A stretch of DNA of 64,000 bases from Pectinophora gossypiella (taxonomy: Eukaryota > Arthropoda > Insecta > Lepidoptera > Gelechiidae): NCBI RefSeq assembly GCF_024362695.1, contig NC_065404.1, positions 11,696,604 to 11,760,603 on the forward strand. Direction: 5' to 3'. Under the pieces are notes generated by a model that had not been told where the DNA came from, searched no databases, and saw only the letters and a program-made list of their open reading frames with translations. Shown piece after piece: positions 32,270-44,014 of the stretch. The position numbers and the translations under genes were made by a program. How positions within the stretch are numbered: the stretch's first letter is position 1; each line of letters begins with the position of its first letter.

Positions 32270-32885
32270 ATAAAAAAAAAACTTATTACTCGCTTTGACC
32301 TAGTTTCGAAAATAAAAACCCTTTATACGTTATAATATTTTTGAGATAGGTCTATAGCGCATCTTTTTTATAAAAAAAGTAATACTGGCTTTGATCTACA
32401 ATTGCTGTAAAAATATTTTCATGTAAGTATGTCTATTTAGGTTTTGTGATAACTTACTACAAGTATCTACACTTACCGTATAATGTACTTAGGTAGAATA
32501 ATATTATAATATGCACTTTATTTTTTCCTAGAAATAGTAGGTACCTACCCATATAATATGTTCATACTTATTAACTAGAAACAGGGTAGATATAAATTGC
32601 AGCTAATTTGAGTGGTAGCTGGCTATATAGTTGCATGTACTTAATTATTATGATGCATAATAATTAATTATGCCTTTGTTATACGAGTAACAGACTAATG
32701 ACGGCCACTGAGTCAATTAGGGGTTATAATTTAACCTTATAAAGTCTCTATTACTGTAGTTATTTATTGCTTTATTCATAAAACTAGGGTATGTTTGGTT
32801 ACAAATTACAATGCTAGTTTTCAAAATAACCTAACCTCTGCAAAAAATAAGGTTAATTTTTTTTGAAAATCAATGCTGCCTTCCC
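32270..32885. other. No recognised feature
   Basis: AT-rich spacer. Confidence 0.4.
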
Positions 32886-32896
32886 ACTCCTTAATA

Positions 32897-33212
32897 ACGA
32901 TCTCCGTGGTCCAGTGGTTGAGCGTTGGGCTCACGATCCGGAGGTCCCGGGTTCGAATCCCGGTGGGGACATATCACGCAGATCACTTTGTGATCCCTAG
33001 TTTGCTTAGGACATTACAGGGTGATCACCTGATTGTCCGAAAGTAAGATGATCCGTGCTTCGGAAGGCCGTTGGTCCCGGTGACTACTTACTGATGTAAG
33101 TATGTAGTCGTTACATGAGCCATGTCAGGGGCCTTTGGCGGCTCAATAATAACCCTGACACCTGGGTTGATGAGGTTGGTAATCCACCTCCCAACCCACA
33201 CGATAGAAGAAG
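32897..33212 (+). mobile_element. SINE-B, intact with 11 bp target duplication
   Basis: Bounded by ACTCCTTAATA at 32886-32896 and again at 33213-33223. The tRNA-like head has TGGTCCAGTGGTTGAGCG (A box), an anticodon-loop-like CTCACGA and GGGTTCGAATCCCGG (B box), which also forms a perfect T-arm. Body (GTGATCCCTAGTTTGC, GATGATCCGTGCTTCGG) and tail (GGTTGATGAGGTTGGTAATC, CACACGATAGAAGAAG) are complete. The perfect duplication and well-kept RNA polymerase III boxes suggest a young insertion. It is not a functional tRNA gene, because the acceptor stem does not close. Confidence 0.95.
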
Positions 33213-33451
33213 ACTCCTTAATATAGAAATCATATTGCGCAAAAAAAGAATTAGACCTTTTTATTTGCAGACGAACTGATTAAATTCAAGTTTTGCGTTT
33301 TATTAGTATGATGGCATCCACCGGCCAAGTTACTGGTCTATCTACTTCTGGCTTGATGCCAACCTAAGGTTACTACGTAGACCATTCTTGCCACTATCTT
33401 GAGTTGACGTTTGGCGGCGCATACAAATGTAGTGTGACTTGAGCGGAACCA

Positions 33452-33580
33452 TGGACTAAAGAATAATGACTACGTATAAAACGGTAACTCTGCTCTCCGC
33501 ACCAATTCGTATCGGGCGCCAACCTCACTTCCCCTGACACTTACTGGCCGTAAGCCGCTAAGGAGAAAGGGAGAGCGCGC
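33452..33580 (-). repeat. Repeat G copy
   Basis: GACTAAAGAATAATGACTAC, ACCAATTCGTATCGGGCGCC and CTGGCCGTAAGCCGCTAAGG. Inverse of the copy at 39.4 kb. Confidence 0.75.
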
Positions 33581-35413
33581 GTGTATTATCTATCTCACTT
33601 GAACTTACTTGGAAGGAAGATATTTGTGTATGGAATTTCCGGGGTGTGACGGAATTTAAAGTACTTTAATCTTTATGGGAACGTCGTATATTTATGAATC
33701 ACGTTAGTAAGTATCGCGTAGATTTCATTATATTGTAATATTTTGTCCAGTTATGTTGCGTTGCGATTACTCTGCGAGGCTAGTCTGCGATTATTAATGT
33801 AAAAATATCATTGCAATCTGGCCATAATTACTAAATTGAGTTTATGGTGGGTTGATCCACCTCGTTCGGGATTACCAGCGTGTGTTTATGTAGTTATGTA
33901 AGTATGTAAAAATTATGTAAGTTTAGTTCAGTAAGTAGTTAATAATAGAGTGCTCAATAAACTGCTCAATAGTTTGACGACATCTAAGATGTAAAGAAAT
34001 TATTAATATTATGCTTTGGGTTCAGATATATACAAAATAAAAAAAAAACTCAAAAAAAAATAAGTTTCCGTTACGGAATTGAATGCGTCAGCGTCACGGA
34101 ATTAGCTTTATTTCCGAGTTTGCAAAATGGTGGTTACAATAAGAGTGTAATTTAGCATGCCCATAGCTGCGCTTACACAGTGCGGCGCATGGCGTGTTTA
34201 TCTCACCCTTTACACCGCCGCCGCCGTAAAGCTATTTAGATTTAATCTCGGCTACTGACGAGCATTCTATTAAACTAGTGCACGCAACAATAATTATCAC
34301 TCTCCATAAACTAAACTACCAATTATTCCAGCTTCTACAATAATTAATATCAATTAATACCAGACTTAACCCTAAATTATAGGTAAGTAACAGAAATGTT
34401 AACATGTTTTGGGTGTTCTTGTTTAATAATGAATAAAAAGTACGAAAAATAAAATCAATTTATGCGTAATTCATGTTATCAAAGTTGGTACGGTAAATAA
34501 TCTAAGTGGACTGGTTTGAATTTGGGAAATAAATACATTGACTTAAAATACATTGATGTAAAGCCATATACTTGAATAAAAAATATATATTTATTTTTAT
34601 TATAAAATCTAAAAGCATTTTATGATATTTTTTCGTGTCAATTCAGTCAGCTAATTGATTTGTGAAAGATATTTTTATTCTGCAAAAAGGGACAATCAAT
34701 AAGCAGCGATGAAAAGTTAATAAGAAATGAAAGTTTTGTTTTAAGTAAGTACAAGTTTTTAGCAATTTATTCGTTAGGATGCATAGTAGAAATATAAATA
34801 GGCTGTATAGAAGAATCACTCCTTGGTGTATTAAGAAAATATATGAAAACAACACGTGAGCTATTTAAAGAACAGCTGAACGAGCGAAAAGAAATATTGG
34901 TGCAATTTAACTTTGTAAATCAAGCTCAACATGAACCCTGGAGGAACGTAAGTACCTTTCTTTGAGTATTTTTTCTCGTAAACGCTGCTTGTACTTTCTT
35001 AAAACCTAGAAGCCGAGGTCATTTACTTTGTGAACTGAGAGCTGCTTACTTAGAGAAAAAAAAATACAAGTACAAAATGTAGAGAATTATTTGAGCTTTT
35101 TGAAATTGTAGTTTCGCTTTTGATAAAAACCCTGTATCTGATCTACATACTTATTTAGAGCAATATCTCAACAATGTGCGTATTATACTAGAATTACTTA
35201 TTTGTAATACTTAGATCGATTAGTAGATGAAACGATAGTCCATAATAATTATGCTCTCTCAAGAGCTCAAGAATATAGTTAGTCCGAAATAGAGAGTTTT
35301 GTGAAATGACGTCACAGGCGTTTGTTGCGTATTGTTGAGGTAGGAGACCTTTTGTCAAAGTGGCGCCAACTAGTGGAAGAATTTGCGTAAACACCCTTCT
35401 CATTTGACATTAT
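33581..35413. other. No recognised feature
   Basis: AT-rich, single-copy-looking. Two minus-strand frames of about 70 codons (34643, 35194) lack domains. Confidence 0.5.
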
Positions 35414-35497
35414 ACAGGGTGTTCATGACATTGTACAGTATACAGACCATGATTCTGAATTAATAACAAATGGAATTTTCCGTCGCATTTATGTATT

Positions 35498-35755
35498 TTT
35501 AATAATAATAATCTTTATGTACTAAATACAGGGTTCATACATAATTTCTTAATATAAGTAACGCAATTATAAACTTAGTCTAGTGTTCACTAGTATCTGA
35601 ACTAGGCCGAGCCTGTATTTCAGATACTAGTCCTTGTGTACCTAAGTACAATAAATACAATGCGTAACAAACAGAGTGAGTATAAAGCGCAGTATATGGA
35701 CCGGGAAAACAATAGCAAATAGCAAATAAATTATCTTTATCTTTCTTAAATTATT
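35498..35755 (-). mobile_element. LINE 3' end (family D relative) inside the MITE
   Basis: Starts with (AAT)n and ATCTTTATGTACTAAATACA, and contains the stem-loop at 35589-35631. Apart from the stem-loop core there is little sequence in common with the copy at 22.8 kb, so it is a related but distinct family. Confidence 0.7.
35589..35631 (-). other. LINE 3' stem-loop, copy B
   Basis: ACTAGTATCTGA pairs perfectly with TCAGATACTAGT (12 bp) around ACTAGGC-CGA-GCCTGTAT. Same core as copy A at 22895-22935, different outer stem. Confidence 0.85.
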
Positions 35756-35815
35756 GCAGAATTATGTCCTGAATCATCCCTTAAAGTTTTCGTTACGATG
35801 TCACTAACATCCTGT

Positions 35816-38515
35816 ATATAAAACTTGATGTATAATAAATCGCCCTCGAACTTCACTAGGCAAGTCTCAAGTCAAACGGTTCTTTGGTACTTAATTACCT
35901 ATTTCGCTCGATACATATGATTTTCGTTCGATATAAGTAATCGATAGCATCATCTTGTCTATGACTAGTGGGTACCGTGAGTTTATAGACAAACCGTCGA
36001 CATCAGTTTTCGCATATAATGCAAAGTAACTCGTATATTATGGATATTAAACTAGTTTCCTAATAAATCAGTAATCCAGAAGACCCGTACAGGTTAATGG
36101 TAATATCAGACTATGTGAGGAACAGATTTCGGAGACGTTTCATAAGATCCTTACAATTTATGGCCGTAAAGTTTGGCTAGGAGTATCTGCAGTGTGTGGG
36201 GAGAAGTTAGACGTGTATTGAACTCGTAAATGTTGAAAATTTTCATAATAAAATCAATTTTCTAATGCAGACGGTAAGACTGTCATATCAGTAAATTACC
36301 CAAGGTATTTTAGTTGATTTTAATCCACTTATTTTCTAGTTTTTTTTTTCACCATCACTGACGGAGTTGTGTTTACTTACCTGAAACAATATTAATATAT
36401 TTTTGTTTATTATTAAAGCAGTAGACAATTTAAATGTGAAATTGTACTATACATAATATACAAGACCAAGTACGCCACACAATTAGCAACAAATTCTCGC
36501 AAAGCTCCAATTTAGGGTAGCGTTTAGAGCCGTCATGTCATAGCGACGTGTGAACTATGTGCGGCTCGGGAGCGATAAATAATATTTTGTACGCCGTTTA
36601 TAGACGAGCTGTGACCATAAAAGTCTTTCACAGTGCGCTTTACAGGCGACCCTCGGATATAACGCCGTAAAACTACGCAAAGGTGCACGGAAAAGGTGGC
36701 ATTTCCCGTTTTAGGCGAATTCCAGCACCGTAGCGAACAAATCCGATTTGCGTTCAATTTTCCTAGACTTCGGAAGCTCACCGAATTCAGAGCCAAACCC
36801 CGGCCAAATTCGTAAGGAAATTCCGCCAACCCCCAGTCTCCGTAACTCCGAATTTGAAGGATTTAAATCTTCCGTGACTTCTCGAGACTGACCTAAATCG
36901 GCATTGATTTTTTTCACGAACGCATTTATTGTAAACGTTTCATTTTCTCATCCTCACATCCTTTGAGCGCCCTCCAATAAATTTTCTGTCACGAGTTTCA
37001 TTAAGCTCTGCCTCGCATTTTGTAAATAATCAATAGACTGAGATCTGTTTTGTGAGATGCCCTAAGTAAAATTGCTGTTGTTACGTACTTTTATACGTAG
37101 GTTAGTTACCTTGTATAAAGTAGCAACGTCTGAAGTAGTAGGTGCTCGCAGATAATTTTATAGCTTTAGAAAGGAAGGGAACGTTCTTGAGTTTTCAGTG
37201 GCATTGAAAAACAGGAAGGAAGAAGTCGCGCAGGTGGATATCACCTGTCGTCGAGCCGGAGTTCCGCACGAGGCAGAGGCGGTCGAGGCAGAGGCAGCGA
37301 GGCAGAGGCGGGGAGGCGAGGCAAGGAGGCCCACCCGCGCACATTTGTTACCTTTACGGCCAACATTTATTACCTCTCCTCGGCGCCTGTTCGCTCGTCC
37401 CGGTAAATATACTTTATTAAAATTACCACACGCGGCCCGAGAGGATTCGCGTATGAACATGAAGACGCGTTATGAGATAAAAGTTCCACCTCGAGTGGAA
37501 AGGTCGGCCAGCGAATTTAACCTCTCGACATTTAAATTTTACATGTCGAAATGTACACAACATGGGAGCAATGTTTGCGTCAACGCTGTGAATCGCATCA
37601 GTAAGTGAATAGGCACCTATAATGCACCACATGTTGCTTCCCAGCCGCGAATGGAGGACGACAGGGCTTCACCTCTCGTAAAATAGATCGTTACTTGAGA
37701 TTTTCTTTCAACGAACTGTTTTTCGATGAAAGGAAACAATTTATTTCACTTTTCGCACTTTAAATCTAGAGCTAACGTTATCGAAGCTGTTTTTATTTCG
37801 ATATAAATCACGTAAACGCGTGTCGCAGAGGTACGAGAATTTTATCGAAATCGTTAATCATTTTGAGTAAACCACATCAATTACAAGTTGACAAGTAGAA
37901 ATAATTAATAATTGTATTATGATTTTGTTATTGTTTTGAACATTTATTGGCAGCATTGCTCGTAAAACAGGGGAGTAATGAAGTGATTGCATAATGAATA
38001 AACCAGATATGGAGACTAATGTAAAAATAAATATATAAAAAGATATATATATACATACTGAAATGACGAGAAATAGTCAGCTTTATTATATAATGAATAA
38101 AGACCAACTAAAAACGTGGAGATAACACACTGACTGACACAGTTTTACTTACACCGATGAGCTTTTTAGATGACTTGCAGTTTGTGAAAATGCTTCGTCA
38201 ACGAAGTTCGTTTGGGAGACTCATCGTGGTGATTTGTGTAATATACAGCTGAAAATTAAGTGGAGAGTAAAAGAAAACATAAATGGATTAACGTTACTTT
38301 ATTACACATCCTCCAGAGTAATAGAACTACAATTTAAGAGAAACACGTTTTCTTTTTTTATTCGTTTTATTTTTTTTATTTATTTATTACGTAAGATACT
38401 TTGCTTGCCATCCTATAAACCGACCGTGTATGTTATCAGCACTTTTTCTTTTGTTTTGTCTTCGAGAGGGATGTTATTTTGGTGTCATTTTTTGATAGCC
38501 AACTAGAATAGTTCA
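35816..38515. other. Long stretch without recognised genes or repeats
   Basis: From about 36480 to 37720 the composition is more balanced and several overlapping frames stay open (98 codons at 36533 minus, 100 at 37158 minus, 136 at 37198 plus). At 37255-37330 a purine-rich GAGGCAGAGGCG-type direct repeat is the reason for the open frames. None shows a domain. A unique, possibly conserved non-coding region is the best description. Confidence 0.5.
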
Positions 38516-38595
38516 CAGTTTATTTATTGCTTCATGTACATAATAAGGACGTTATAATGATTTACAAGGTAAATACATGACCCTGGTAGGGTGCT
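38516..38595 (-). mobile_element. LINE 3'-end fragment
   Basis: TTTATTTATTGCTTCATGTA, ATGATTTACAAGGTAAATAC and ACCCTGGTAGGGTGC follow the order seen in the fragment nested in the Helitron at 17.2 kb. Confidence 0.45.
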
Positions 38596-38934
38596 GAAAA
38601 ATACACACACGCATAAACAAATTTAAGTATATCTGAAAATATTACAATAGAAGTCTCACAGTACGTACTTACGCAACATCAAGTATTTATGTATACATTT
38701 TTGTGATAATATTTGTTTATGTCCACCAAAATTCTATTTAAGTAATTTTGTAATAATATAATCTATATACGAGTACAATATTAACGCATATTTATGAACC
38801 AAGATGTTCGTGCCTCGCCCAGCAGGGTCCACATAATACCAGCGTCGTGCTACACGCCGCGACTTGTGCTGAGTCGCCCTTTTATCTCGGGACGTCCACC
38901 ACTACCAATGAACATCCTTTATGCTTCTTTGTAA

Positions 38935-39025
38935 TTGTTCTGTGAAAGTTTTAAGTGATGTTATTGTCTTGTTTTTGTGTATGGCGTCCTTTCATAATAG
39001 ATTATTTTTATTCTATTCTATTTTA
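38935..39025 (+). repeat. Repeat end shared with the window start
   Basis: GTATGGCGTCCTTTCATAAT then ATTTTTATTCTATTCTATTT. Matches 1-50. Confidence 0.5.
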
Positions 39026-39424
39026 CTTAATAACTATAGGACATTTCAGCTTGACTTGCAGCTACTTATGATACGTAGTCCTTCCTATAAGATGGACATA
39101 TAATGTTGAGGTGATCAGCCCATTGCTCAATAATAATCCATCATGTTACAAAGGACACAGTCCGTCTGTCGCCGGGATAAGCAGCTGAACAAGTTTTATT
39201 TTTTTTATTTACGATTTCAATGGTTTTATTTTTAGCAATGATTTTACACAAGGTGTTACTTAACGGGAACACAGCGTTTTGATGAGTTACACTGTCACTT
39301 TAAAGGAAAAAAAATGTGGCATTGAGTAACAGTGTTACTAATCGGTAATTTTTTTACCAGTGGGTAACAGTGTTACACAAAATGGTGTGACTCAACGGGA
39401 TTAAAGGTTTTATTCGCTTCTGTC
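39026..39424. other. Spacer with a direct repeat
   Basis: AGGTGTTACTTAACGGGA near 39252 and TGGTGTGACTCAACGGGA near 39383 are diverged direct copies, with GTAACAGTGTTAC palindromes between (near 39328 and 39364). Possibly a small unclassified element. Confidence 0.45.
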
Positions 39425-39610
39425 GCATACCGTCTAAGTGCCAGACAGAGAGACCGCGCGGTCTCCTGCTTACTCCTTAGTGGCTTACGGTCATTTAGAC
39501 TAAAGTACGACCCAGAGGGGGTGAGGTAAATCTAGCTCGGTGCCCGATACGAATTGGAGCGGGGCGGAGAGTTACCGTTCTATACGCAGTATTATTCTTT
39601 ATTCTATGGT
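39425..39610 (+). repeat. Repeat G, longest copy
   Basis: CGTCTAAGTGCCAGACAGAG, AGACCGCGCGGTCT (a 14-bp palindrome), TTAGTGGCTTACGGTCATTT, CGATACGAATTGGAGCGGGG and CGCAGTATTATTCTTTATTC. Other copies are at 18.3, 33.5 and 52.3 kb. No coding potential and no clear terminal repeats. Confidence 0.75.
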
Positions 39611-39990
39611 ACTGTGTAACTTTAAAACCATTTTCAACCTTCCAAAGTATTATCTAGCCAGCATCTACGAGCTCTTTGTCTTTGTTTTACATTACCGCGC
39701 GGAACGAAGCGCCGTCATGCTCAGTGACAGGTTATTGGATAAGAAATGCATTTTGCACATTTCTATCGTGAATTGGACTTCATACTTTCCAGACTGCAAG
39801 GCTTTATACTGGGGTGAATTTCAACAAGTCTCATTTTTTTATCATTTCGGTGAGATTTTTTATTTTAATACTTTTCTTCACATATTTGACGACAGATAAA
39901 ACTTTAACCTATTTTGAATTATGTGCGTGAGTGGGCATCAAATACGATCGAAACTTACGGAGATATTTAAAATTGAATTTTTATGAGTCC

Positions 39991-40101
39991 ACTGAAATGA
40001 TAAGTACCCACTGAAATGATATAAATATACACCGAAATGATATAAATGTACACTGAAATGATAATGAGTCCACTGAAATGAAATTAACCCACGGAAATGA
40101 T
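39991..40101 (+). repeat. Six ~20-bp-spaced iterons, CACTGAAATGATA
   Basis: The core (T/C)GAAATGA(T) begins near 39992, 40011, 40032, 40052, 40072 and 40092, all on one strand at 19-21 bp spacing, about two helical turns. The sequence between cores varies, so it is the core and its spacing that are kept. Confidence 0.8.
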
Positions 40102-40165
40102 ACAGTCAAAAAAAATTGTGCTGCTTAGCTAGGGTTCCGTACAAAGTGAAGTTTGATTTATACAT

Positions 40166-40287
40166 AAATAGCCTATATACGTCCCACTGCTGGGCACAGG
40201 CCTACTCTCAATTAACCGGGGGGGGGGGAGAGAGGAGGGTATGGAGCATACTCCATCACGCTGCTCCACTGCGGGTTGGTGGAGATC
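40166..40287 (-). mobile_element. SINE-C tail insertion with 11 bp target duplication
   Basis: GATTTATACAT lies at 40155-40165 and at 40288-40298. Between them is only the SINE-C tail (AGCCTATATACGTCCCACTG through CTCCACTGCGGGTTGGTGG), with a local G-run expansion. A 5'-truncated retro-insertion of 122 bp. Confidence 0.9.
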
Positions 40288-40424
40288 GATTTATACATTC
40301 TTAGATAAATAGTTCAATACTTGCTAAATAAAAAATAGTTTAATACTATTTACTAATAGTAATAGATTGTTGTTCGTTTCTTTCATCGAGCAATAAAAAA
40401 TGCATGTAGTTGTTGTCAATATGT

Positions 40425-40708
40425 GGAGCCGTGGTAGCTAATAGGTGGGTGGTAAGGTAATTCATGTTTAGATCAGAAATGATTGTCACATGCTCAGCGG
40501 TGAAGAAAAACATCGTGAGGAAACCCACATTCCCGAAAATTCCATTTTCGGAGGTATGTGACCTAATGTGTATTGGGCTGGTTTCCCCTTCGTGGGTTGG
40601 AAGGTGAGACAGGCAGTCGCTTCTGTAAAATACTGGACCTGTCAAATCTTCAAGTTAGGTAAGCGGACCCTGTGAAAAATCGGTATAATGCTAGGGGGAT
40701 GATGCTTA
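40425..40708 (+). mobile_element. SINE-A insertion with 12 bp target duplication
   Basis: TTGTCAATATGT at 40413-40424 and again at 40709-40720. The copy begins GGAGCCGTGGTAGCTA, which defines the family's 5' end, then most of the head and 5' body is deleted. The rest (CATGCTCAGCGGTGAAG, GGTGAGACAGGCAGTCGC, tail) is complete. Confidence 0.9.
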
Positions 40709-40764
40709 TTGTCAATATGTCTTTTTTGTGGCTATTGTAATTGCTTCTTTATTACTTACCTACA

Positions 40765-42740
40765 TTTTTTTTAAATAATATAGGTTCACGTAGGACCACA
40801 ATCTCACCTGATGGTAAATGACGATGTGGTCTAGGGTGGATCACACTTACCTAGCAAATGCCTATTCACCCTAGTCTTGAAGTCTCCTAGATTATAACGA
40901 GTTGGAAGTTATATCCATACCCAAGAGCTCGAGATGGTTGGTAATTCACTCCGGAAAGTCCCAGTCAGGAGGAAAGAACTCCGTTTTGCGGTGAACAGAC
41001 ACGCCTGGGTCATGGAAGCGTTGAGTCCAACCTACTTGTTGTCACCCCAGTCTGAGACGGACTTAAGGGGCAGTTTCACACGATTCACAAGATCCTCTCT
41101 GAGGGCACTATCATCTCTGGTGCTTACGCGTGCATTGGACATGTGTCTCTCCGTCACTGTGCTATCGTCTGCATGCCTAAAGATACCGGACATAATCAGC
41201 AGATCATTGATAGAAAAAACGTGGCGGAGAGAACAGATCCCTGAGGAAGTCCGACATTAATAGCATGTAGATCAGACAAGCACCCATCAACTACTACCCG
41301 AATCAATCTATCCCTATCTATCCAATTACATAGGCTAGAAGGGATCCTGAATATATCAAGGGACATAACAAGATCCTCGCCTTGATTCTAGATTGCCTCA
41401 CTCCATAAGCGTGTAGCATACACAAGAAGAACATCAGTTGACCTATCTCTGAGTAAATTGTTGGCTTCAAGGTACGCCAGGAGGCGGTTGTTCAGGATTA
41501 GCGGCGGTTGTGCCGAGATGGGGCGGTAGTTAGCAGGGTTGGTACGAGTGCCTTTTTTGGGCATACACTGCACATTGGCAAGGTTCCATGGTTTCGGGAA
41601 TTGTCCTGAACCCAGAGAGAGCAGGTAGAGGCGTGTCAGTAGGAGACTATTCAGGTGCACAGTTCCGCAGTACTATTGCTGGGATATCATCAGGACTACT
41701 GACCTTATTCACGTCTAGAGTGCGAAGCATTTTTATACGGCAGAAGTTTGCTTCGACCGATTTGACTAGCGGCTAAAAGGTTTTACTACCAGCTCAGTCA
41801 GTTTGGCGTCAATTTGGCCAATATTGTCGAAACGTGCCCTGCGCATTGTCTTCTTGCAAGACTTTGCAGCGGTATTCAGGGAATTTTTCAGAGCCCGCAT
41901 GTTAGGAGGCATATTAGAGCTTCTGCACTAGCATACTCCGCGATGTACCATGAGCGAGCCTTATCGTCAGATGATATGTCAGAAAATGGGATAGAGTATT
42001 CCATTGCCTGACAACTAATATGGCATCTCCGCAGCTCGTCGAGTCTTCTGAAGAAAAGCAAACCTCACGCCAAGGATAGGTTTGCGAAGAAGTGCCGCAT
42101 CTCATCCCAATTTGCTAGCGTGTGTCACCATATTTGCCTCGATCCTCTGGGGCTAGAATCAGGTGGGGAATAGACAGACACATATCTCACCAGACAATGG
42201 TCGGATGTTCCCAAGGGGGAAGTCACTGATAGAGATTGATATTGGTCCGGATCAGTTATCAGTAAAAGGTCCAAGCAGTTGGCGCTATAGTTAGCAACAT
42301 CAGGTATCTTTGTAACGCAATTCACCAGATGTGAGAGATTTTGCCACACATGGCAAAAGCTTGCGCCTCTTTGCCAGCATGGTTGGTCTTCTGGAATGGG
42401 AACAACCACTCTTGCTGGTGGGCGTTGGAGTCCCGGAGAAGAACAAGTTGCGCTGAGAGATACCTCCGCCGTGCCAACTCCACTGTCCTACTGAGGTAGG
42501 TGAATAACCTGTTTGTCTCAGAGTTACCGCTGTGCGATCGGTAGACACTGATGTAAACTATTTTATCCAGGCCAGTGTCCACCAGGATCTAAAGAATGGA
42601 TAAGTCTGGGTATTCAAGGTTACCGAGAAAAGCAGAAAGAGGAGTTTGATAGAAGGTTATATGACGTTTTCCAATCACCCAAAATGGTTTTGGAAAACCA
42701 CGAGATCATCTCGAGGAAAAATAAAATAGCTCCACAGAAC
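40765..42740 (-). pseudogene. LINE pseudogene with endonuclease and reverse transcriptase remnants
   Basis: Read on the minus strand from about 42740 down, it shows in order: an apurinic-type endonuclease region (YRSHSGNSETNRLF; SAQLVLLRDSNAHQQEW, where families usually have GDFNAH; then SPLGTSDHCLVRYV with the SDH motif), a linker, and the reverse transcriptase (LANVQCMPKKGTRTNPANYR; RSTDVLLVYATRLWSEAI; VGLPQGSVLS; and RHADDST, matching the catalytic YADD box). The C-terminal end (KTRVNRHLLG) and an AT-rich tail follow to about 40765. The protein would nick DNA and copy its own RNA into the chromosome. Numerous stops and frameshifts (for example TAG in the endonuclease and after the RT box) make it inactive. 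A CR1/Jockey-like clade fits; exact clade uncertain. It lies inside the ACCGAAATGATAA element, hence is younger than it. Confidence 0.85.
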
Positions 42741-44014
42741 TGTTAAAAAGGCCCTTAAAACAATACCTAATTCGAAACTAAAATTTAACACATGGATCTC
42801 TAAAACTTAACGGTTTTATCATTTCAGTGTTATTTATCATTCCCATGGACTGTTATTGGCATTTCAGTCCACCGAATCCACCGGAATGATAACACCGAGA
42901 TGATAAAAAACAGGTTATTTTTGTATAAACTGTGAATTTAAATAACTATCGAAAAATCGACACTTCTCAAACAAAACAGTACTTGCAGCCGATTTAACAC
43001 ATCAATATGAAATAAATTGAACTAATCTAACACGAGTTATAATGGCTACCGAAATGATTTTTTACTGATTTTTTTTTGTCCCCCTATCACCGAAATGATA
43101 AATTTCTTTTTTTGGCGGGAAACCATTACACGCTGTGACGGGTATGTTCACATCTAGCGGTCGAGCCGAACCAATGCGAGGTGTTGGCAGGTAAGGAGGT
43201 GTCATAGACGCAATGTTGACGGAGTTATTCTACCAAAACTTACTGTCCTCTGAAATGATAACTTTTTTTCGGACAAAATTTAACTGCCTGTCAAATGTAC
43301 GAGAAGGAAGGTAAACAGACAGAAATAGTTTTTGTTGTTAGATTATGTAATAATTTAACGAAATTCTATCAATTTAAATCCCAATAATAGAAAATAATTG
43401 TAGAGCAAGACATTTTATAAGCGATAATGAGTTACGGACAAGCTACCGAAATGATAAAATGACACTTTAAAAAATTTTTTCAGCGTGTTACAGTTGCTGA
43501 AACTGAATGATTTTTTTTGCCAAGGTAGAGGACTACTTACTTTACCCAGAAAAAATATTCAAAATCATTTAGCAGAACTTTGCACTACCGTTCTCAGCCA
43601 AGACAACTTTTTTTTTCACTTTTGCAATTCACCCACTGGATATTGTCGAGAGGATTATATTGGTATTGTAAGCTGCTGTTTACTTACGAGCTTTTAGACA
43701 GGTATTATTTCAAAATAATACGTACGTGTAGATTCAAAATTCATTTTATAACTGTCACTATACAATATATTATAGTATTTTATGCAACAGTTGTATATAG
43801 TGTTGGGTTCTTACCCGGAAAATTCCCGCGTTTTGGGAATTTTCCCAATTCTGAGGGAAAAAACCCGAAAAATTCCCATTTCAAGGGAAAATATTTTTTA
43901 TCGCATATATTAGTATTAAAAGTAAGGATTTCCAACAAAGACCATTTAAATATAATGTATGCCTACTTATGCCCAATTTATTTTCTGTCGTAGTGTCGTA
44001 TGAACTCTTAAAAA

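Larger units (their letters stand above)
35414..35815. mobile_element. Palindromic MITE interrupted by a LINE tail
   Basis: Left end ACAGGGTGTTCATGACATTG, right end ACGATGTCACTAACATCCTG. The left arm stops near 35497 and the right arm resumes near 35758, with a LINE 3' end between. The LINE piece is therefore younger than the MITE. Confidence 0.8.
39826..43468. mobile_element. Mosaic element with iterated ACCGAAATGATAA motif
   Basis: Left end GTCTCATTTTTTTATCATTT and right end (inverted) GTGTCATTTTATCATTTCGG match as terminal inverted repeats ending in the motif ATCATTTCGGT. The motif or close variants occur at least 14 times inside, in both orientations: 39840, six copies at 39991-40101, 42818, 42881, 42893, 43048, 43088, 43248 and 43444. 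The middle is occupied by two SINEs and a LINE pseudogene, all later insertions. No transposase is seen and no target duplication could be fixed. Superfamily unknown. Confidence 0.55.

Noticed and set aside
32900..32975. Possible tRNA gene
   Set aside because: It has good A and B boxes and a T-arm, but no closed acceptor stem, and it is the head of a SINE with an 11 bp target duplication. The same applies at 61.1 kb.
37198..37608. 136-codon plus-strand frame and antisense frame
   Set aside because: The open frame depends on a GAGGCAGAGGCG-type repeat. There is no domain, and both strands are open at once.
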